In this document: piece after piece, positions 41,842 to 51,597 of the stretch
Position numbering within the stretch: position 1 is the first letter of the stretch
Layout of the letters: every line of letters begins with the position of its first letter
NCBI RefSeq assembly: GCF_017874715.1
Contig: NZ_JAGGLR010000009.1
Location: 62,001 to 126,000, forward strand
Length of the DNA stretch: 64,000 nucleotides
Source of the DNA: Streptomyces iranensis
GTDB taxonomy: Bacteria; Actinomycetota; Actinomycetes; Streptomycetales; Streptomycetaceae
Reading direction: 5' to 3'
The notes under the pieces: generated by a model
What the model saw: only the letters and a program-made list of their open reading frames with translations
What the model was told of the DNA's origin: nothing
The model's database searches: none
Program-made: the position numbers and the translations under genes

Positions 41842-42410
41842 GAGGTGGCCACCAGCGGCAGGGTGAACCACACCTTCTTCCCCCGGACTCCGGGATCGGG
41901 CGGCTCGGTGCCCCAGTCGGCCGCCAGGTCATCGACGATGGCCAGCCCCCGCCCGGACTCCTCGGTGGGCTCCGGCCTGCGGGCGACCGGGACCACGGGC
42001 GAGCCGTCGGCCACCTCCACCCGCAGCTCACGGCCGAAGCGTTCCAGCGAGACGGTGATGGTGACGGTGTCGGCGGGGCCGGAGCTGCCGTGCTCCACGG
42101 CGTTGGCGAACAGTTCGTTGGTGGCGAGGACGACATGGTCCACGATCGCGCCGAGCCGCCAGTCGCGCAGATGCCCGGCGACCATCCGGCGCACCGCGGC
42201 GGCGCGGTCGGGCAGGGCGGGGAACTCCGCCCGGAAGAGCCGGCGGGTGTCCAGCGGGATCACCGGCCTCTCCCCTCCGGGGCAGGGGACGGGGATCGCC
42301 GCGCCGGCCGGGCCGTCGACCGGCGCGGGTCTCGGCGCGGCGGCCCGCCCGGTAACCGGATCGGTTCGCGGGCGGTCCGCGGAGACCGCGACGCCACGGC
42401 TCGGGCCCAT
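41838..42410 (-). CDS. RsbW-type ATP-binding protein (anti-sigma kinase-like)
   Basis: 190 residues from an ATG after GGGGGAG. The first 55 residues are Pro/Ala/Gly-rich. The HATPase_c fold follows: N-box VVLATNELFANAVEHG, G1 region RELRVEVADGSP, and G2 ESGRGLAIVDDLAADWG. Such small GHKL proteins phosphorylate anti-anti-sigma factors or bind sigma factors. Its coupled neighbour may be a partner; the SigB/F-type sigma at 26480 is a possible client but is far away. Confidence 0.88.
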   Translation of the reverse strand: MGPSRGVAVSADRPRTDPVTGRAAAPRPAPVDGPAGAAIPVPCPGGERPVIPLDTRRLFRAEFPALPDRAAAVRRMVAGHLRDWRLGAIVDHVVLATNELFANAVEHGSSGPADTVTITVSLERFGRELRVEVADGSPVVPVARRPEPTEESGRGLAIVDDLAADWGTEPPDPGVRGKKVWFTLPLVATS

Positions 42411-42828
42411 CGTCTCCCCCTCCTCATCGGCCGACGCCGGCCGGTGCGACAGTCCTGGACAGGATCGGCTCACGGTGTCGGTCCTCACGGTCCTCATCGG
42501 TCTGTGGACTCTGGTGGCATACGGGCACATGGGGTGATTGATGTTCGGGTGAGCGGGTAAGCGCATTCTGGCGACCGACGGCGTGGCATCTGAGCTGGTG
42601 ACAGGTGGTGCGCACGCCCCACCCGACCCGCCTGGACCAGCTGCCACGGACGGAGACGGCCCGGTCGCGGTGAGTGCCGGTTACCGGCATGGTTCCTCCT
42701 TCGAAGGCAGCGCAAAGCGCCATCGGTCGCCGTTCATGTAGACAAACGGTTGGACCGGCCGGTGGGCGAGAGGGCATGGGGGTTGTCCGGTTGTACGGGC
42801 GTAGTGGTTCGGGCTGTACGGTCCGGAC
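42411..42828. other. Divergent intergenic region, 418 bp
   Basis: No convincing gene is visible between the RsbW-type gene and the SDR gene. The left part is the kinase leader. The last 60 bp contain several tgtacgg/ttgtacggg copies (42791, 42815) and a TACGGT hexamer (42817-42822) six bases before the SDR GTG, which may be the -10 of a leaderless transcript. Confidence 0.6.
42817..42822 (+). promoter_or_regulatory. Possible -10 of leaderless SDR transcript
   Basis: TACGGT, six bases, then the GTG start; no Shine-Dalgarno precedes the GTG. The spacing matches the other leaderless candidates in this window. Confidence 0.4.
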
Positions 42829-43653
42829 GTGGCAAGCGTGAGCGGGGGCCGCGAGGGGCGGCCCGGCCCGGGGGAACGGTCCGGTGTGGACGGCAAACGC
42901 GTCCTGGTGACCGGGGGCTCCCGGGGGCTGGGTGAACAGATCGTACGGCTCCTGGCCGCCGGCGGGGCGCGGTTGGCCACGTGCGCGCGGACCCCGGAGC
43001 ATCTGCGGTCCCTCACGGCGTCCCTGAGCGCCGAGGGGCACGGGGAGCCGTTCACCAGTGCGCTGGACGTCACCGCGCCGGAGCTGCTGGAGCGGTTCGT
43101 GGAGGCGGCGGGGATACGTTTCAGCGGTCTTGACGGCGTGGTGGCCTGCGCCGGTGGCGCTCGCGGCCGCGGCGTCGAGGAAGCCGATTCCCAGGACTGG
43201 TCGCTGACCTGGGAGATGAACGTCGGTCATACGGCCCGGCTGGTGAAGGCCGCGGTGCCGCATCTGCGCCGGGCGGGCGGCGGCTCCGTGGTGGTGATCG
43301 CCTCCATCTCCGGCTGGAAGCCGGGGCCGCAGGCGCAGTACGGGGCGGCCAAGGCCGCCCAGATCCATCTGGCGGCCTCACTCGCCCGCGAGCTGGGCCC
43401 GGACGGGATCCGGGTGAACGCCGTCTCACCGGGGTCCATGCTGATCCCGGGGAAGCGATGGGACCGGATGCGCACCGAAGAGCCCGAGGCCTACGCCCGG
43501 TTCACGGCCGAGCTGCCACGCGGTGAACTGGTCACCCCGCGGGAGGTCGCCCAGGTCGTGGCGTTCCTGCTCTCGGACGCCTCGAGCGGGGTCTCCGGTG
43601 CGCATCTGCCCGTGGACCGAGCCCAGAACGCCCCCACGCCGGGAGGCTATTGA
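42829..43653 (+). CDS. Short-chain dehydrogenase/reductase
   Basis: 274 residues from a GTG with no ribosome site. TGGSRGLG is the cofactor motif, VACAGGARG the structural motif, and IASISG...YGAAK gives Ser, Tyr and Lys. The end SGVSGAHLPVDRAQ is typical of FabG-like enzymes. The N-terminus (about 20 residues) is a Gly/Arg-rich tail. The gene stands alone; substrate unknown. A large inverted repeat follows the stop directly. Confidence 0.88.
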   Translation: MASVSGGREGRPGPGERSGVDGKRVLVTGGSRGLGEQIVRLLAAGGARLATCARTPEHLRSLTASLSAEGHGEPFTSALDVTAPELLERFVEAAGIRFSGLDGVVACAGGARGRGVEEADSQDWSLTWEMNVGHTARLVKAAVPHLRRAGGGSVVVIASISGWKPGPQAQYGAAKAAQIHLAASLARELGPDGIRVNAVSPGSMLIPGKRWDRMRTEEPEAYARFTAELPRGELVTPREVAQVVAFLLSDASSGVSGAHLPVDRAQNAPTPGGY

Positions 43654-43731
43654 GAGCCTGTGCCATATCCCCGGCCGGGCGTGCGACGCCTGGCACGCAC
43701 GCTGATCCGACCGGGGATATGACACAGGCTC
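43654..43731. repeat. Long inverted repeat between convergent genes
   Basis: The left arm begins gagcctgtgccatatccccg (43654-43674) and the right arm (43711-43731) is its complement with one mismatch in 21 bases. The 36-bp loop contains a second hairpin, gcgtgc...gcacgc. It starts directly after the SDR stop and sits between convergent genes, so it can act as a terminator in both directions. Its size, sharp ends and long arms also fit a small non-autonomous insertion. Confidence 0.85.
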
Positions 43732-43848
43732 TGCCCCCCGGCGCTCCCCCGAGCGGAGGCGCTCCGGACACGCCACCGGCCGCCCACGTGGAGCGGCCGG
43801 AGACTTCACCCAAGGCACCGGCGGGGCGAGGCCCCGAGGCCGGATACC

Positions 43849-45252
43849 TCAGGCGGCCACGCCGAGCACGGTCCGGGAGCGCTGCTCGAACTCCCTGACC
43901 ATGGGCTCTCCGCGGTGCGGCCGCAGCCGGGTGCGGAAGTCGCGCAGCGCCTGAATCGAGCGCTCGCTGTGCACCCCGCTGAGCGTGTCGAGTGCCTCGC
44001 CCGCGGTGCCCACGGCCTCGTCCAGCCGGCTCTGCTGGAGATAGGCCGTGGCCAGCACGGATCTGCTGATGGCCTGGCGCCGGCGCCGCTCGGCGTTGGC
44101 GCGCACGGATTCGGCGGCGGCGTGCTCGGCGTCCGTGGCATTGCCCAGGTCGCGGAAGCACAGCGCCGCCTCGGCGGCCAGATAGTGGTGGTCGAGGAAG
44201 CGCACCCAGGGCGACTCCTGCTCGGGACCCTGGCTGGCCTCCAGCTGGGCGTCGGCCGCGCGCAGCGACTTGGACGCCTCCCGGGGCTGGTCCAGTGCGG
44301 CGTAGCCACGGGCGGCCATGGCGTGCAACCGCATCAGCCCGAGCGGGCTTCCGGCGTGCTTGGCGGTGGCGACACCGACCCGGGCCAACTCGACCCCCGC
44401 CTCGGGCTGGCCCAGGTTGGTCGCCAGATGGGACAGGCCGGCCAGGATCTGACCGCCCAGGACCCGGTCGCCGCCCTCGGCGCACAGCCGCAGCGCCTGG
44501 GTCATATAGCGCTGGGCCAAGCCGTATTCGGCGTTGTCATAGCTGCTCCAGCCGGCCATCGCGGCCAGCTTGGCGGCGGCGGTGAACAGCTGGCGCCGCT
44601 CCTGCGGTGGCGCGCCGCGCTGCTGGAGCATGGGGACGACCTCGGTCGACAGATAGAGCACGATGCTGGCGCGGACCTGGCCGCCGCCGAAGCGATTGTC
44701 CATCTCGTCGAACATGTTGATCGCCGCGTGGACCTGTTCGACGCGGCCGCCTTCGGCCGCGGGTGCGAGCCGGGCGGTGTCCTGGTTCTCGACCAGCCAC
44801 AGCAGCCATTCGCGCTGTGGGGTCACCAGCGCGCCGGCGACGAAGGGCACCGCACCCAGCAGGCTGCGGCGGGATATGTCGGTGGAGCCGAGTTCGGCGA
44901 GCGTGTGCAAGGTTTCGCTTACGTCCTCCCGGTAGGCCAGCGCCCGAGCCACGACCGGGCGCTGTCGGTCGGAGATGAACCCCAGCTCGGCGGGGCCCAG
45001 GGGCCTGCCGAGCCGGTGGGAGAGCACGGCGGCGATCAGCTCCGGCGTGGTGCCGCGCGGCTGTCCGCCTTGCAGCCAGCGGGTGACGGACGCCTTGTCG
45101 TAGTTCGACTCGCGCCCCTGCCTACGGCCCAGTTCATTGACCCGCAGGGCCAATGAGGCGTAGGAGCACCCGGATTCCTTCAGAGCGGCGGCCAACGCGC
45201 CGTTGGCCATGGCGCCTTGGCGCCCGCTTACCGGCTGTGCGTGATGCGTCAC
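43849..45252 (-). CDS. HTH/TPR regulatory protein, NsdA-like
   Basis: 467 residues from a GTG. Residues 15-85 look like an XRE-type start with SYASLALRVNELGRRQGRES and SVTRWLQGGQPRGTTPELIA, and from about 150 to the end TPR-like helices continue (AEYGLAQRYMTQALRLCAEG, LHAMAARGYAALDQPREASK). The layout resembles NsdA and related Streptomyces developmental regulators, but I cannot confirm orthology. A hydrophobic stretch LLGAVPFVAGALV at about 120 may be part of the fold. The gene is divergent from the Scr1-type gene. Confidence 0.8.
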   Translation of the reverse strand: MTHHAQPVSGRQGAMANGALAAALKESGCSYASLALRVNELGRRQGRESNYDKASVTRWLQGGQPRGTTPELIAAVLSHRLGRPLGPAELGFISDRQRPVVARALAYREDVSETLHTLAELGSTDISRRSLLGAVPFVAGALVTPQREWLLWLVENQDTARLAPAAEGGRVEQVHAAINMFDEMDNRFGGGQVRASIVLYLSTEVVPMLQQRGAPPQERRQLFTAAAKLAAMAGWSSYDNAEYGLAQRYMTQALRLCAEGGDRVLGGQILAGLSHLATNLGQPEAGVELARVGVATAKHAGSPLGLMRLHAMAARGYAALDQPREASKSLRAADAQLEASQGPEQESPWVRFLDHHYLAAEAALCFRDLGNATDAEHAAAESVRANAERRRRQAISRSVLATAYLQQSRLDEAVGTAGEALDTLSGVHSERSIQALRDFRTRLRPHRGEPMVREFEQRSRTVLGVAA

Positions 45253-45529
45253 CGTGACCGTCCCTGTTTCGAGCCACGGCGGTCTGCGGGATCCCCGTCG
45301 CTCGCCGCCCACCGGTCAGCCGGGAGCCTCAACGACGTTGTGGACATAGGTGGTTGGGAGCCCTCGCCATGGAGGGTGAGATGGGTCACGTGCTCACTAT
45401 GAGTGGTGATGCCGTCACCCCGCAACCTTCGTTCTGATAATTTCAAAGCGCTCCGCTCGCTCTGTCTGTGTCATCCATCGCGTGGCACACTGTGCAGGCA
45501 TATGACAGCCATTCCTACGGGAGGCGGAC

Positions 45530-46396
45530 GTGAGCGAGGCACGGCCGGCCGGCGCCGCCCCCACCGTTTTGCGGAGAGTCCTGGGCAAGCGTCTGCGGCA
45601 TCTGCGCGAGCGGGCGAAGGTGTCGTTCGAGGAAGCCGCGAAGGCCATCGAGGTCACCCCGTTGACCGTGCGCAGGATGGAAAAGGCGGAAGTCGGCCTC
45701 AAGATCCCGTATCTGAAGGAGCTGCTGCGGAACTACGGCGTCCGCGGCCCGGAGATGGAGGATTTCCTCGCTCTGGCACGCGAGGCCAACCAGCCGGGCT
45801 GGTGGCATCAGTTCCGCGATGTGCTTCCGGACTGGTTCAGTGTTTACGTAAGCCTCGAAAGTGAGGCCACCGTCATTCGCGCGTACGAGCCCCACTACGT
45901 CCCCGGGCTGCTCCAAACCGAGGACTACGCGCGAGCGGTACTACGCATGGGCTTCCCGAGTGACACCGAGGAGGAGTTGGAGCGCCGGATCGCCCTTCGG
46001 GTCAAGCGCCAGAGCCTGCTCACCAAGTCGGACGCGCCGACCATCTGGGCCATCCTCGACGAAACAGTGCTGCACCGCCCGGTCGGCGGCTCGCGGGTGA
46101 TGCGCGACCAGATCGACCACCTCATCGACACCTTGGACATCCCCAAGGTCAGGCTGCAGATCATGCGGTTCGCGGCGGGGCCGCACCCCGGGGCCTTCGG
46201 CCCCTTCCACTACTTCCGCTTCGGATTCTCCGAACTGCCGGACGTCGTCTACACCGAGAGCCTCACCGGGGCGGTCTATGTGGACAAGCCGGCCGAAGTC
46301 GTCGCCTATCTCGAGGTCCTGGACCGGATGGCGGTCCAGGCCGAGCCGATCGGCGACAGCAGCACCATCCTGGCCGAACTGCGTAAGGAGCACTGA
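45530..46396 (+). CDS. Scr1-type XRE regulator with DUF5753
   Basis: 288 residues from a GTG after GGAGGCGG. The HTH (about 15-70) reads LGKRLRHLRERAKVSFEEAA and TPLTVRRMEKAE; the DUF5753 domain follows with YEPHYVPGLLQTEDYARAV and LHRPVGGSRVMRDQIDHL. This is the abundant Streptomyces family whose partner DUF397 gene lies two bases downstream. In S. coelicolor such pairs affect antibiotic production. The pair may behave as a toxin-antitoxin-like module. Confidence 0.92.
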   Translation: MSEARPAGAAPTVLRRVLGKRLRHLRERAKVSFEEAAKAIEVTPLTVRRMEKAEVGLKIPYLKELLRNYGVRGPEMEDFLALAREANQPGWWHQFRDVLPDWFSVYVSLESEATVIRAYEPHYVPGLLQTEDYARAVLRMGFPSDTEEELERRIALRVKRQSLLTKSDAPTIWAILDETVLHRPVGGSRVMRDQIDHLIDTLDIPKVRLQIMRFAAGPHPGAFGPFHYFRFGFSELPDVVYTESLTGAVYVDKPAEVVAYLEVLDRMAVQAEPIGDSSTILAELRKEH

Positions 46397-46397
46397 G

Positions 46398-46637
46398 ATG
46401 CATGACCCCGTCTACACCGGAATGCCGGCCACGGACCTGGGCACTGAGGGCTGGGAGAAACCCTGGAGCGGGTCCAACGGCGGCACCTGCATCGAGGCCA
46501 AGCGACTGCCGGACGGGCGGATCGCGCTGCGCCAGTCCACCGACCCGGCCGGGCCCGCGCTGATCTACACCCGCTCGGAGGTGGCGTCCTTCCTGGAGGC
46601 GGCGAAGGCCGGCGAAGCGGACTTCCTCATCTCCTAG
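46398..46637 (+). CDS. DUF397 protein
   Basis: 79 residues, ATG two bases after the Scr1-type stop, with AAGGAG just upstream. WEKPWSGSNGGTCIEAKRLPDG and DPAGPALIYTRSEVASFLEAAKAGEADFL contain the DUF397 hallmarks (WxKSSxSxxxGxCVEVA in the family; here SGSNGGTCIEA, and FT-type YTRSEVASFL). Small size and coupling fit the Scr1/Scr2-type pair. The stop lies within a 20-bp perfect tandem duplication. Confidence 0.93.
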   Translation: MHDPVYTGMPATDLGTEGWEKPWSGSNGGTCIEAKRLPDGRIALRQSTDPAGPALIYTRSEVASFLEAAKAGEADFLIS

Positions 46638-46666
46638 AGCGGGCCGTCATCTCCTAGAGCGGGCCG
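46627..46666 (+). repeat. 20-bp perfect tandem duplication across the DUF397 stop
   Basis: tcatctcctagagcgggccg occurs twice in a row. The first copy contains the TAG stop at 46635-46637; the second is downstream and non-coding. Confidence 0.95.
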
Positions 46667-46677
46667 TCCACGGCCCG
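46660..46677 (+). terminator. Hairpin after the Scr1/DUF397 operon
   Basis: cgggccgt-cc-acggcccg is an 8-bp perfect stem with a two-base loop core, 23 bases after the DUF397 stop. No U-tract. Confidence 0.6.
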
Positions 46678-46841
46678 TTCCCCGGAAATCCCCGAAAACC
46701 ACTACGCCCGCACAACCGCACAACCCCGCACCGCACTCCCGTCCCCGCCGTCCCGCCACGCACACTGAAGACGCCGTGGCGGGCGGCGGTGTCGTCCCCC
46801 TTGCAGATGTGCAGAGCCCATGGGACCGACAGGATGCCGTA

Positions 46842-47444
46842 ATGAACCTCGACCACGCGGTGACACAGCACCGCACCCTGATCGTCGAGGGCTGCGACGG
46901 AGTCGGCAGGGACGCGCTGCTGACCGGTCTCGCCCGCCTGCACGGCTACACCGTCACCCGCGCCTCCCGCGACCTGCCCCATGTCGACCCGGTCCGGCCG
47001 TACCGCGAACTCCTCCAGCACGACGGCGCCCTCGCGGTCGACGCCGGGCTGGTCGGCGAGCTCGTCTACGGGCCGCTGCGCCGTGGCCACTCCCGGGTGA
47101 CGTGGATTCAGGCGTTCGACTTCGCCGAGGCGGTGGCGGAGCGCGACGGCGCCTTCGTCCATGTGACCGCTCCGGTGTACGTGCTGGAGGACCGGCTGGC
47201 CGCGCGCGGCGCCTCGGCGGCGGCCCTCGCGGAGATCGACGCCGCGGTCACGGGCTATGACCACGCCTTTTCCACTCTCGCCGAGCACGCCCCGGTCCTC
47301 ACCGTCGAGGAGCGGCCGGCCTCCGGCGGCGGCCCGGACCCGGATCCGGGCCACGGCGAGGCGGCGCCGGAGTCCCCGGTGGTCTCGTTCGCCCGGCCCT
47401 TCCCGCGCATCCGTTCCCCCGTGCCGTTCGCCGAGCAGAGCTGA
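46842..47444 (+). CDS. Thymidylate-kinase-like P-loop protein with altered Walker A
   Basis: 200 residues from ATG; the ribosome site is weak. LIVEGCDGVGRDALLTGLARL corresponds to the dTMP-kinase P-loop (GxDGxGKST), but Lys is replaced by Arg and Ser/Thr by Asp (in part: EGCDGVGRDALL). A DR-type segment FVHVTAPVYVLEDRLAARG follows the usual place of the lid and Mg-binding residues. The last 45 residues are Pro/Gly-rich and disordered. It may bind nucleotide weakly or have lost catalysis. Its partner or role is not clear from neighbours. Confidence 0.75.
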   Translation: MNLDHAVTQHRTLIVEGCDGVGRDALLTGLARLHGYTVTRASRDLPHVDPVRPYRELLQHDGALAVDAGLVGELVYGPLRRGHSRVTWIQAFDFAEAVAERDGAFVHVTAPVYVLEDRLAARGASAAALAEIDAAVTGYDHAFSTLAEHAPVLTVEERPASGGGPDPDPGHGEAAPESPVVSFARPFPRIRSPVPFAEQS

Positions 47445-47521
47445 ACTCCCGGGCACCGGCCCTAAGTTGGTGTCCCGCGAATCGCATCCGCATCGCATCC
47501 GCACGGCAGGAGACTGGCGCT

Positions 47522-48334
47522 ATGACAGACGGCTCGTCCACCCCCGACCAGCAGGCCCTCACCAAGATCGACACCACGGTGCCGCATTCGGCCCGGATCT
47601 GGAACTACTGGATGGGCGGCAAGGACAACTACGAGGTCGACCGGATCGCCGGTGACGAGTACCGGGAGGTCGCCCCGAACATCGCGACCATGGCCCGCGC
47701 CTCGCGCGCGTATCTCATCCGCACCGTCACCCATGTGGCGGGCGAATGCGGAATCCGGCAGTTCCTGGACATCGGCACCGGGCTGCCCACCTACGACAAC
47801 ACCCACCAGGTGGCCCAGCGGGTGGCGCCCCAGGCCCGCATCGTCTACGTGGACAACGACCCCCTGGTGCTCCGGCACGCCCAGGCGCTGCTCACCAGCA
47901 CCCGCGAGGGGGTGACCGACTACATCGACGCCGATCTGCACGAGCCCGAGCGGATCCTGGAGGCCGCGTCGAAGACGCTCGACTTCGACCGGCCCATCGC
48001 CCTGATGCTGATGGGCATCCTCGGTCACATCCAGAACTACGAGGAGTCGGTGTCGATCGTGCGGCGGCTCCAGGCCGCCTTACCGGCCGGCAGCTACTTC
48101 GTGCACTACGACAGCACCGACACCGACCAGGCGCTCAAGCAGGCCCAGCAGGGCTACGACGACACCGGCGCCGTGCCGTACGTGCTGCGCAGCGTCGAGC
48201 AGATCAGCCGCTTCTACGAGGGCCTGGAGCTGATCGAGCCCGGTATCGTGTCGTGTCCGCTGTGGCGCCCGGCCCCCTCCGAGACGGACATCGAGACCAC
48301 CGATGTCCACGGGGGCGTGGCGCGCAAGCCGTGA
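47522..48334 (+). CDS. DUF574-type SAM-dependent methyltransferase
   Basis: 270 residues, ATG after AGGAG. HSARIWNYWMGGKDNYEVDR at about 22-41 is the family opening, FLDIGTGLPTYDNTHQVAQ the SAM motif, and VYVDNDPLVLRHAQALL the acidic loop. This methyltransferase family (Methyltransf_19) is strongly expanded in Streptomyces with mostly unknown substrates. It is transcribed after the kinase-like gene with a 77-base gap. Confidence 0.92.
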   Translation: MTDGSSTPDQQALTKIDTTVPHSARIWNYWMGGKDNYEVDRIAGDEYREVAPNIATMARASRAYLIRTVTHVAGECGIRQFLDIGTGLPTYDNTHQVAQRVAPQARIVYVDNDPLVLRHAQALLTSTREGVTDYIDADLHEPERILEAASKTLDFDRPIALMLMGILGHIQNYEESVSIVRRLQAALPAGSYFVHYDSTDTDQALKQAQQGYDDTGAVPYVLRSVEQISRFYEGLELIEPGIVSCPLWRPAPSETDIETTDVHGGVARKP

Positions 48335-48438
48335 CGGCGGTGACGACCAAACGAATGGTTCGGCCACCGGGGAGGTAACCCCCGCCCCCGTCGCGTCGTC
48401 AGACACGGCGCCGGGAAGCGAGGCGGAGGGACGCACGG

Positions 48439-49257
48439 GTGTTCGAGGTCGGGGCCTGGAGAGTGCCCTCCTTCAAGCGGCTGCTCCAGGCGTCGGTCGC
48501 CGGGGCCCCCGCCGTCGTACGACAGCGCCGCGGCCCCCACGACGAGGCGCCGGGGCGGCCGCGGCACCTGGCCATCATCATGGACGGCAACGGCCGCTGG
48601 GCCGCCCTGCGCGGCCTCTCCCGCACCCGCGGCCACCAGGCGGGGGTGCTCGCGCTGCCGCGGGTGGTGGACACGGCCCTGGAGGAGGGCATCGAACACC
48701 TGTCGCTGTTCTTCTTCTCCACCGAGAACTGGAACCGGCCGCGCGGCGAGGTGGCCGCCCTGATGCGGCTCACCGCCCAGCTGGCGGATGTCTTCCGCGG
48801 CTACGGCGAGCGGGGGGTGCGGCTGCGCTGGCTGGGCTCGGAGGCCCGGCTCCCCCGGGCCACGCTGGCCGCGCTCCGCCGCGCGGAGGACGACACCCGC
48901 GACAACAGCGCCATGACGCTGGCCTTCTGCTTCAACCACGGCGGCCGGGAGGAGATCGCCCGCGCGGCCACCTCGCTGGCCCGCGCCTCGGCGGACGGCG
49001 CGCTGGACCCCGGGCTCATCGACGAGGCGCTGTTCACCCGCCATCTGCCGCACGCCGATCTGCCGGACATCGACATGCTGGTGCGCACCTCCGGGGAGCA
49101 GCGCATCTCCAACTTCATGCTCTGGCGGGCGGCCTACGCGGAGCTCTTCTTCGTGGACACCCTGTGGCCCGACTTCACCGGTGAGGAGCTCCGCACGCTG
49201 CTGGCCGCGTTCGCGACCCGGAAACGGCGCTTCGGCGCGGGCGTCGGCCCCGTCTGA
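48439..49257 (+). CDS. uppS: Isoprenyl transferase (cis-prenyltransferase, UppS family)
   Basis: 272 residues from a GTG 8 bases after GGAGGG. IIMDGNGRWA near 50 holds the catalytic Asp and the pyrophosphate-binding region; LSLFFFSTENWNRP, FCFNHGGREEI and RTSGEQRISNFMLW continue the family motifs I to V, ending with LWPDF. The enzyme makes a Z,E-polyprenyl diphosphate, undecaprenyl in cell-wall synthesis, though Streptomyces have more than one homologue and the chain length of this one is open. The gene stands alone upstream of a repeat element. Confidence 0.92.
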   Translation: MFEVGAWRVPSFKRLLQASVAGAPAVVRQRRGPHDEAPGRPRHLAIIMDGNGRWAALRGLSRTRGHQAGVLALPRVVDTALEEGIEHLSLFFFSTENWNRPRGEVAALMRLTAQLADVFRGYGERGVRLRWLGSEARLPRATLAALRRAEDDTRDNSAMTLAFCFNHGGREEIARAATSLARASADGALDPGLIDEALFTRHLPHADLPDIDMLVRTSGEQRISNFMLWRAAYAELFFVDTLWPDFTGEELRTLLAAFATRKRRFGAGVGPV

Positions 49258-49308
49258 CGCGCCCGCCGCTCCTAAACGGGTCAGAGGAAGTCCGCTACGG
49301 TTCGGGCA

Positions 49309-49423
49309 GCGCCCCGAAGGGGCGCGGGGCTGTGTCGATGTGCGGCTCCGCCGCGCGGGCGCGACCAGCCACGACGGCGCCGCAGTCGGCCGACGACGCA
49401 TCACGACACTTCCAGCGGAGCGT
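49309..49423. repeat. Intergenic repeat with gcgccccgaaggggcgc hairpin
   Basis: Same element as at 41160: the hairpin gcgccccgaaggggcgc at 49309-49325 followed by gtgtcgatgtgcggctccgc and gcgcgaccagccacgacgg. It lies between the convergent isoprenyl transferase and acyl-CoA dehydrogenase genes and probably terminates both. One copy of the 27-bp unit is present here against three at 41185. Confidence 0.85.
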
Positions 49424-50650
<1,227 letters not shown>

Positions 50651-50669
50651 GACCCCTCCACGTGCTTAT

Positions 50670-50697
50670 TACCTGCGGTAACGGCAGTCTGTTACCG
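50670..50697. promoter_or_regulatory. TetR-type operator of overlapping ttacc/ggtaac repeats
   Basis: ttacctgcggtaa (50670-50682) is a palindrome with a 3-bp centre, and ggtaac-N8-gttacc (50678-50697) is a second one sharing the middle half-site. They are 20-47 bp before the acyl-CoA dehydrogenase start, a promoter position, and the divergent gene encodes a TetR regulator. Confidence 0.7.
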
Positions 50698-50843
50698 CCC
50701 AGTAGGCGATGTCAACTCCCCCGGGCACGCGGGCCCCGCTCCCCCCTCGGGTGTTACGTTGCGCTTCAGCGCGGAGCGCGATCGCGCGGGGAAGCGCGGG
50801 TGCGTAGGACGCGAGTACGACATCGGGGGCGGGGAGGCAACGC

Positions 50844-51500
50844 ATGCGGACCGGGACCAGCCAGCGGGACGACCAGCGGCAGACGGCCCAGCAGAGGCGC
50901 AAGGAGCTGCTGGAGGCCGCGGACCGGGTGGTGCTGCGCGACGGACCAGAGGCCTCGATGAACGCCATCGCCGCCGAAGCGGGCATCACCAAGCCCATTC
51001 TGTACCGCCACTTCGGCGACAAGGGCGGGCTGTACCGCGCCCTCGCCAAGCGCCACACCGACGCCCTGCTCGCCTCGCTGCGCGCGGCCCTGGACGCGCC
51101 CGCCGACGACCGCAGGCAGCGCGTGGAGGCCACGCTGGACACCTATCTGGCCGCGATCGAGGCCAGGCCCCAGGTGTACCGCTTCCTGATGCACCCGGCC
51201 GACCACGGCCAGCAGGAGCCGGAGCAGAGCTTCGACGTCGGCCACCACTCCGCCCCGCTGCTGCGCCGGCTCGGCGAGGAGCTGGCCACGGTGATCGCCG
51301 AACGGGTGGAGCTGGGCCCCGGCGGCGACGAGGTGGCCCGGGTCTGGGGCCACGGGATCGTGGGCATGATGCACGCGGCCGGTGACTGGTGGCTGCGCGA
51401 CCGGCCCTGCGCACGCGGCCAGTTGGTGCACCATCTCACCGATCTGCTGTGGGGGCGGCTGTCGCTGGCGGACGACCGGGGCGGCGCACCGGGCTTCTGA
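50844..51500 (+). CDS. TetR-family regulator, likely of fatty acid metabolism
   Basis: 218 residues, ATG 6 bases after GGGAGG. MNAIAAEAGITKPILYRHFG and DKGGLYRALAKRH form the TetR DNA-binding domain. The C-terminal half has WGHGIVGMMHAAGDWWLRDR, a pattern of TetR proteins that bind acyl-CoA or similar ligands. It is divergent from an acyl-CoA dehydrogenase, its likely target. The operator lies nearer the dehydrogenase than its own start, so its autoregulation may be weaker. Confidence 0.9.
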   Translation: MRTGTSQRDDQRQTAQQRRKELLEAADRVVLRDGPEASMNAIAAEAGITKPILYRHFGDKGGLYRALAKRHTDALLASLRAALDAPADDRRQRVEATLDTYLAAIEARPQVYRFLMHPADHGQQEPEQSFDVGHHSAPLLRRLGEELATVIAERVELGPGGDEVARVWGHGIVGMMHAAGDWWLRDRPCARGQLVHHLTDLLWGRLSLADDRGGAPGF

Positions 51501-51597
51501 GGCCCCGGCAGCTTCCTGGCTCCCGGCACCTGACGATGTGCGACGCCGCGGGAAGGCGCCGGGAGGCCGCGCGGTCCGCCGGACACCCCGCGGGCCC

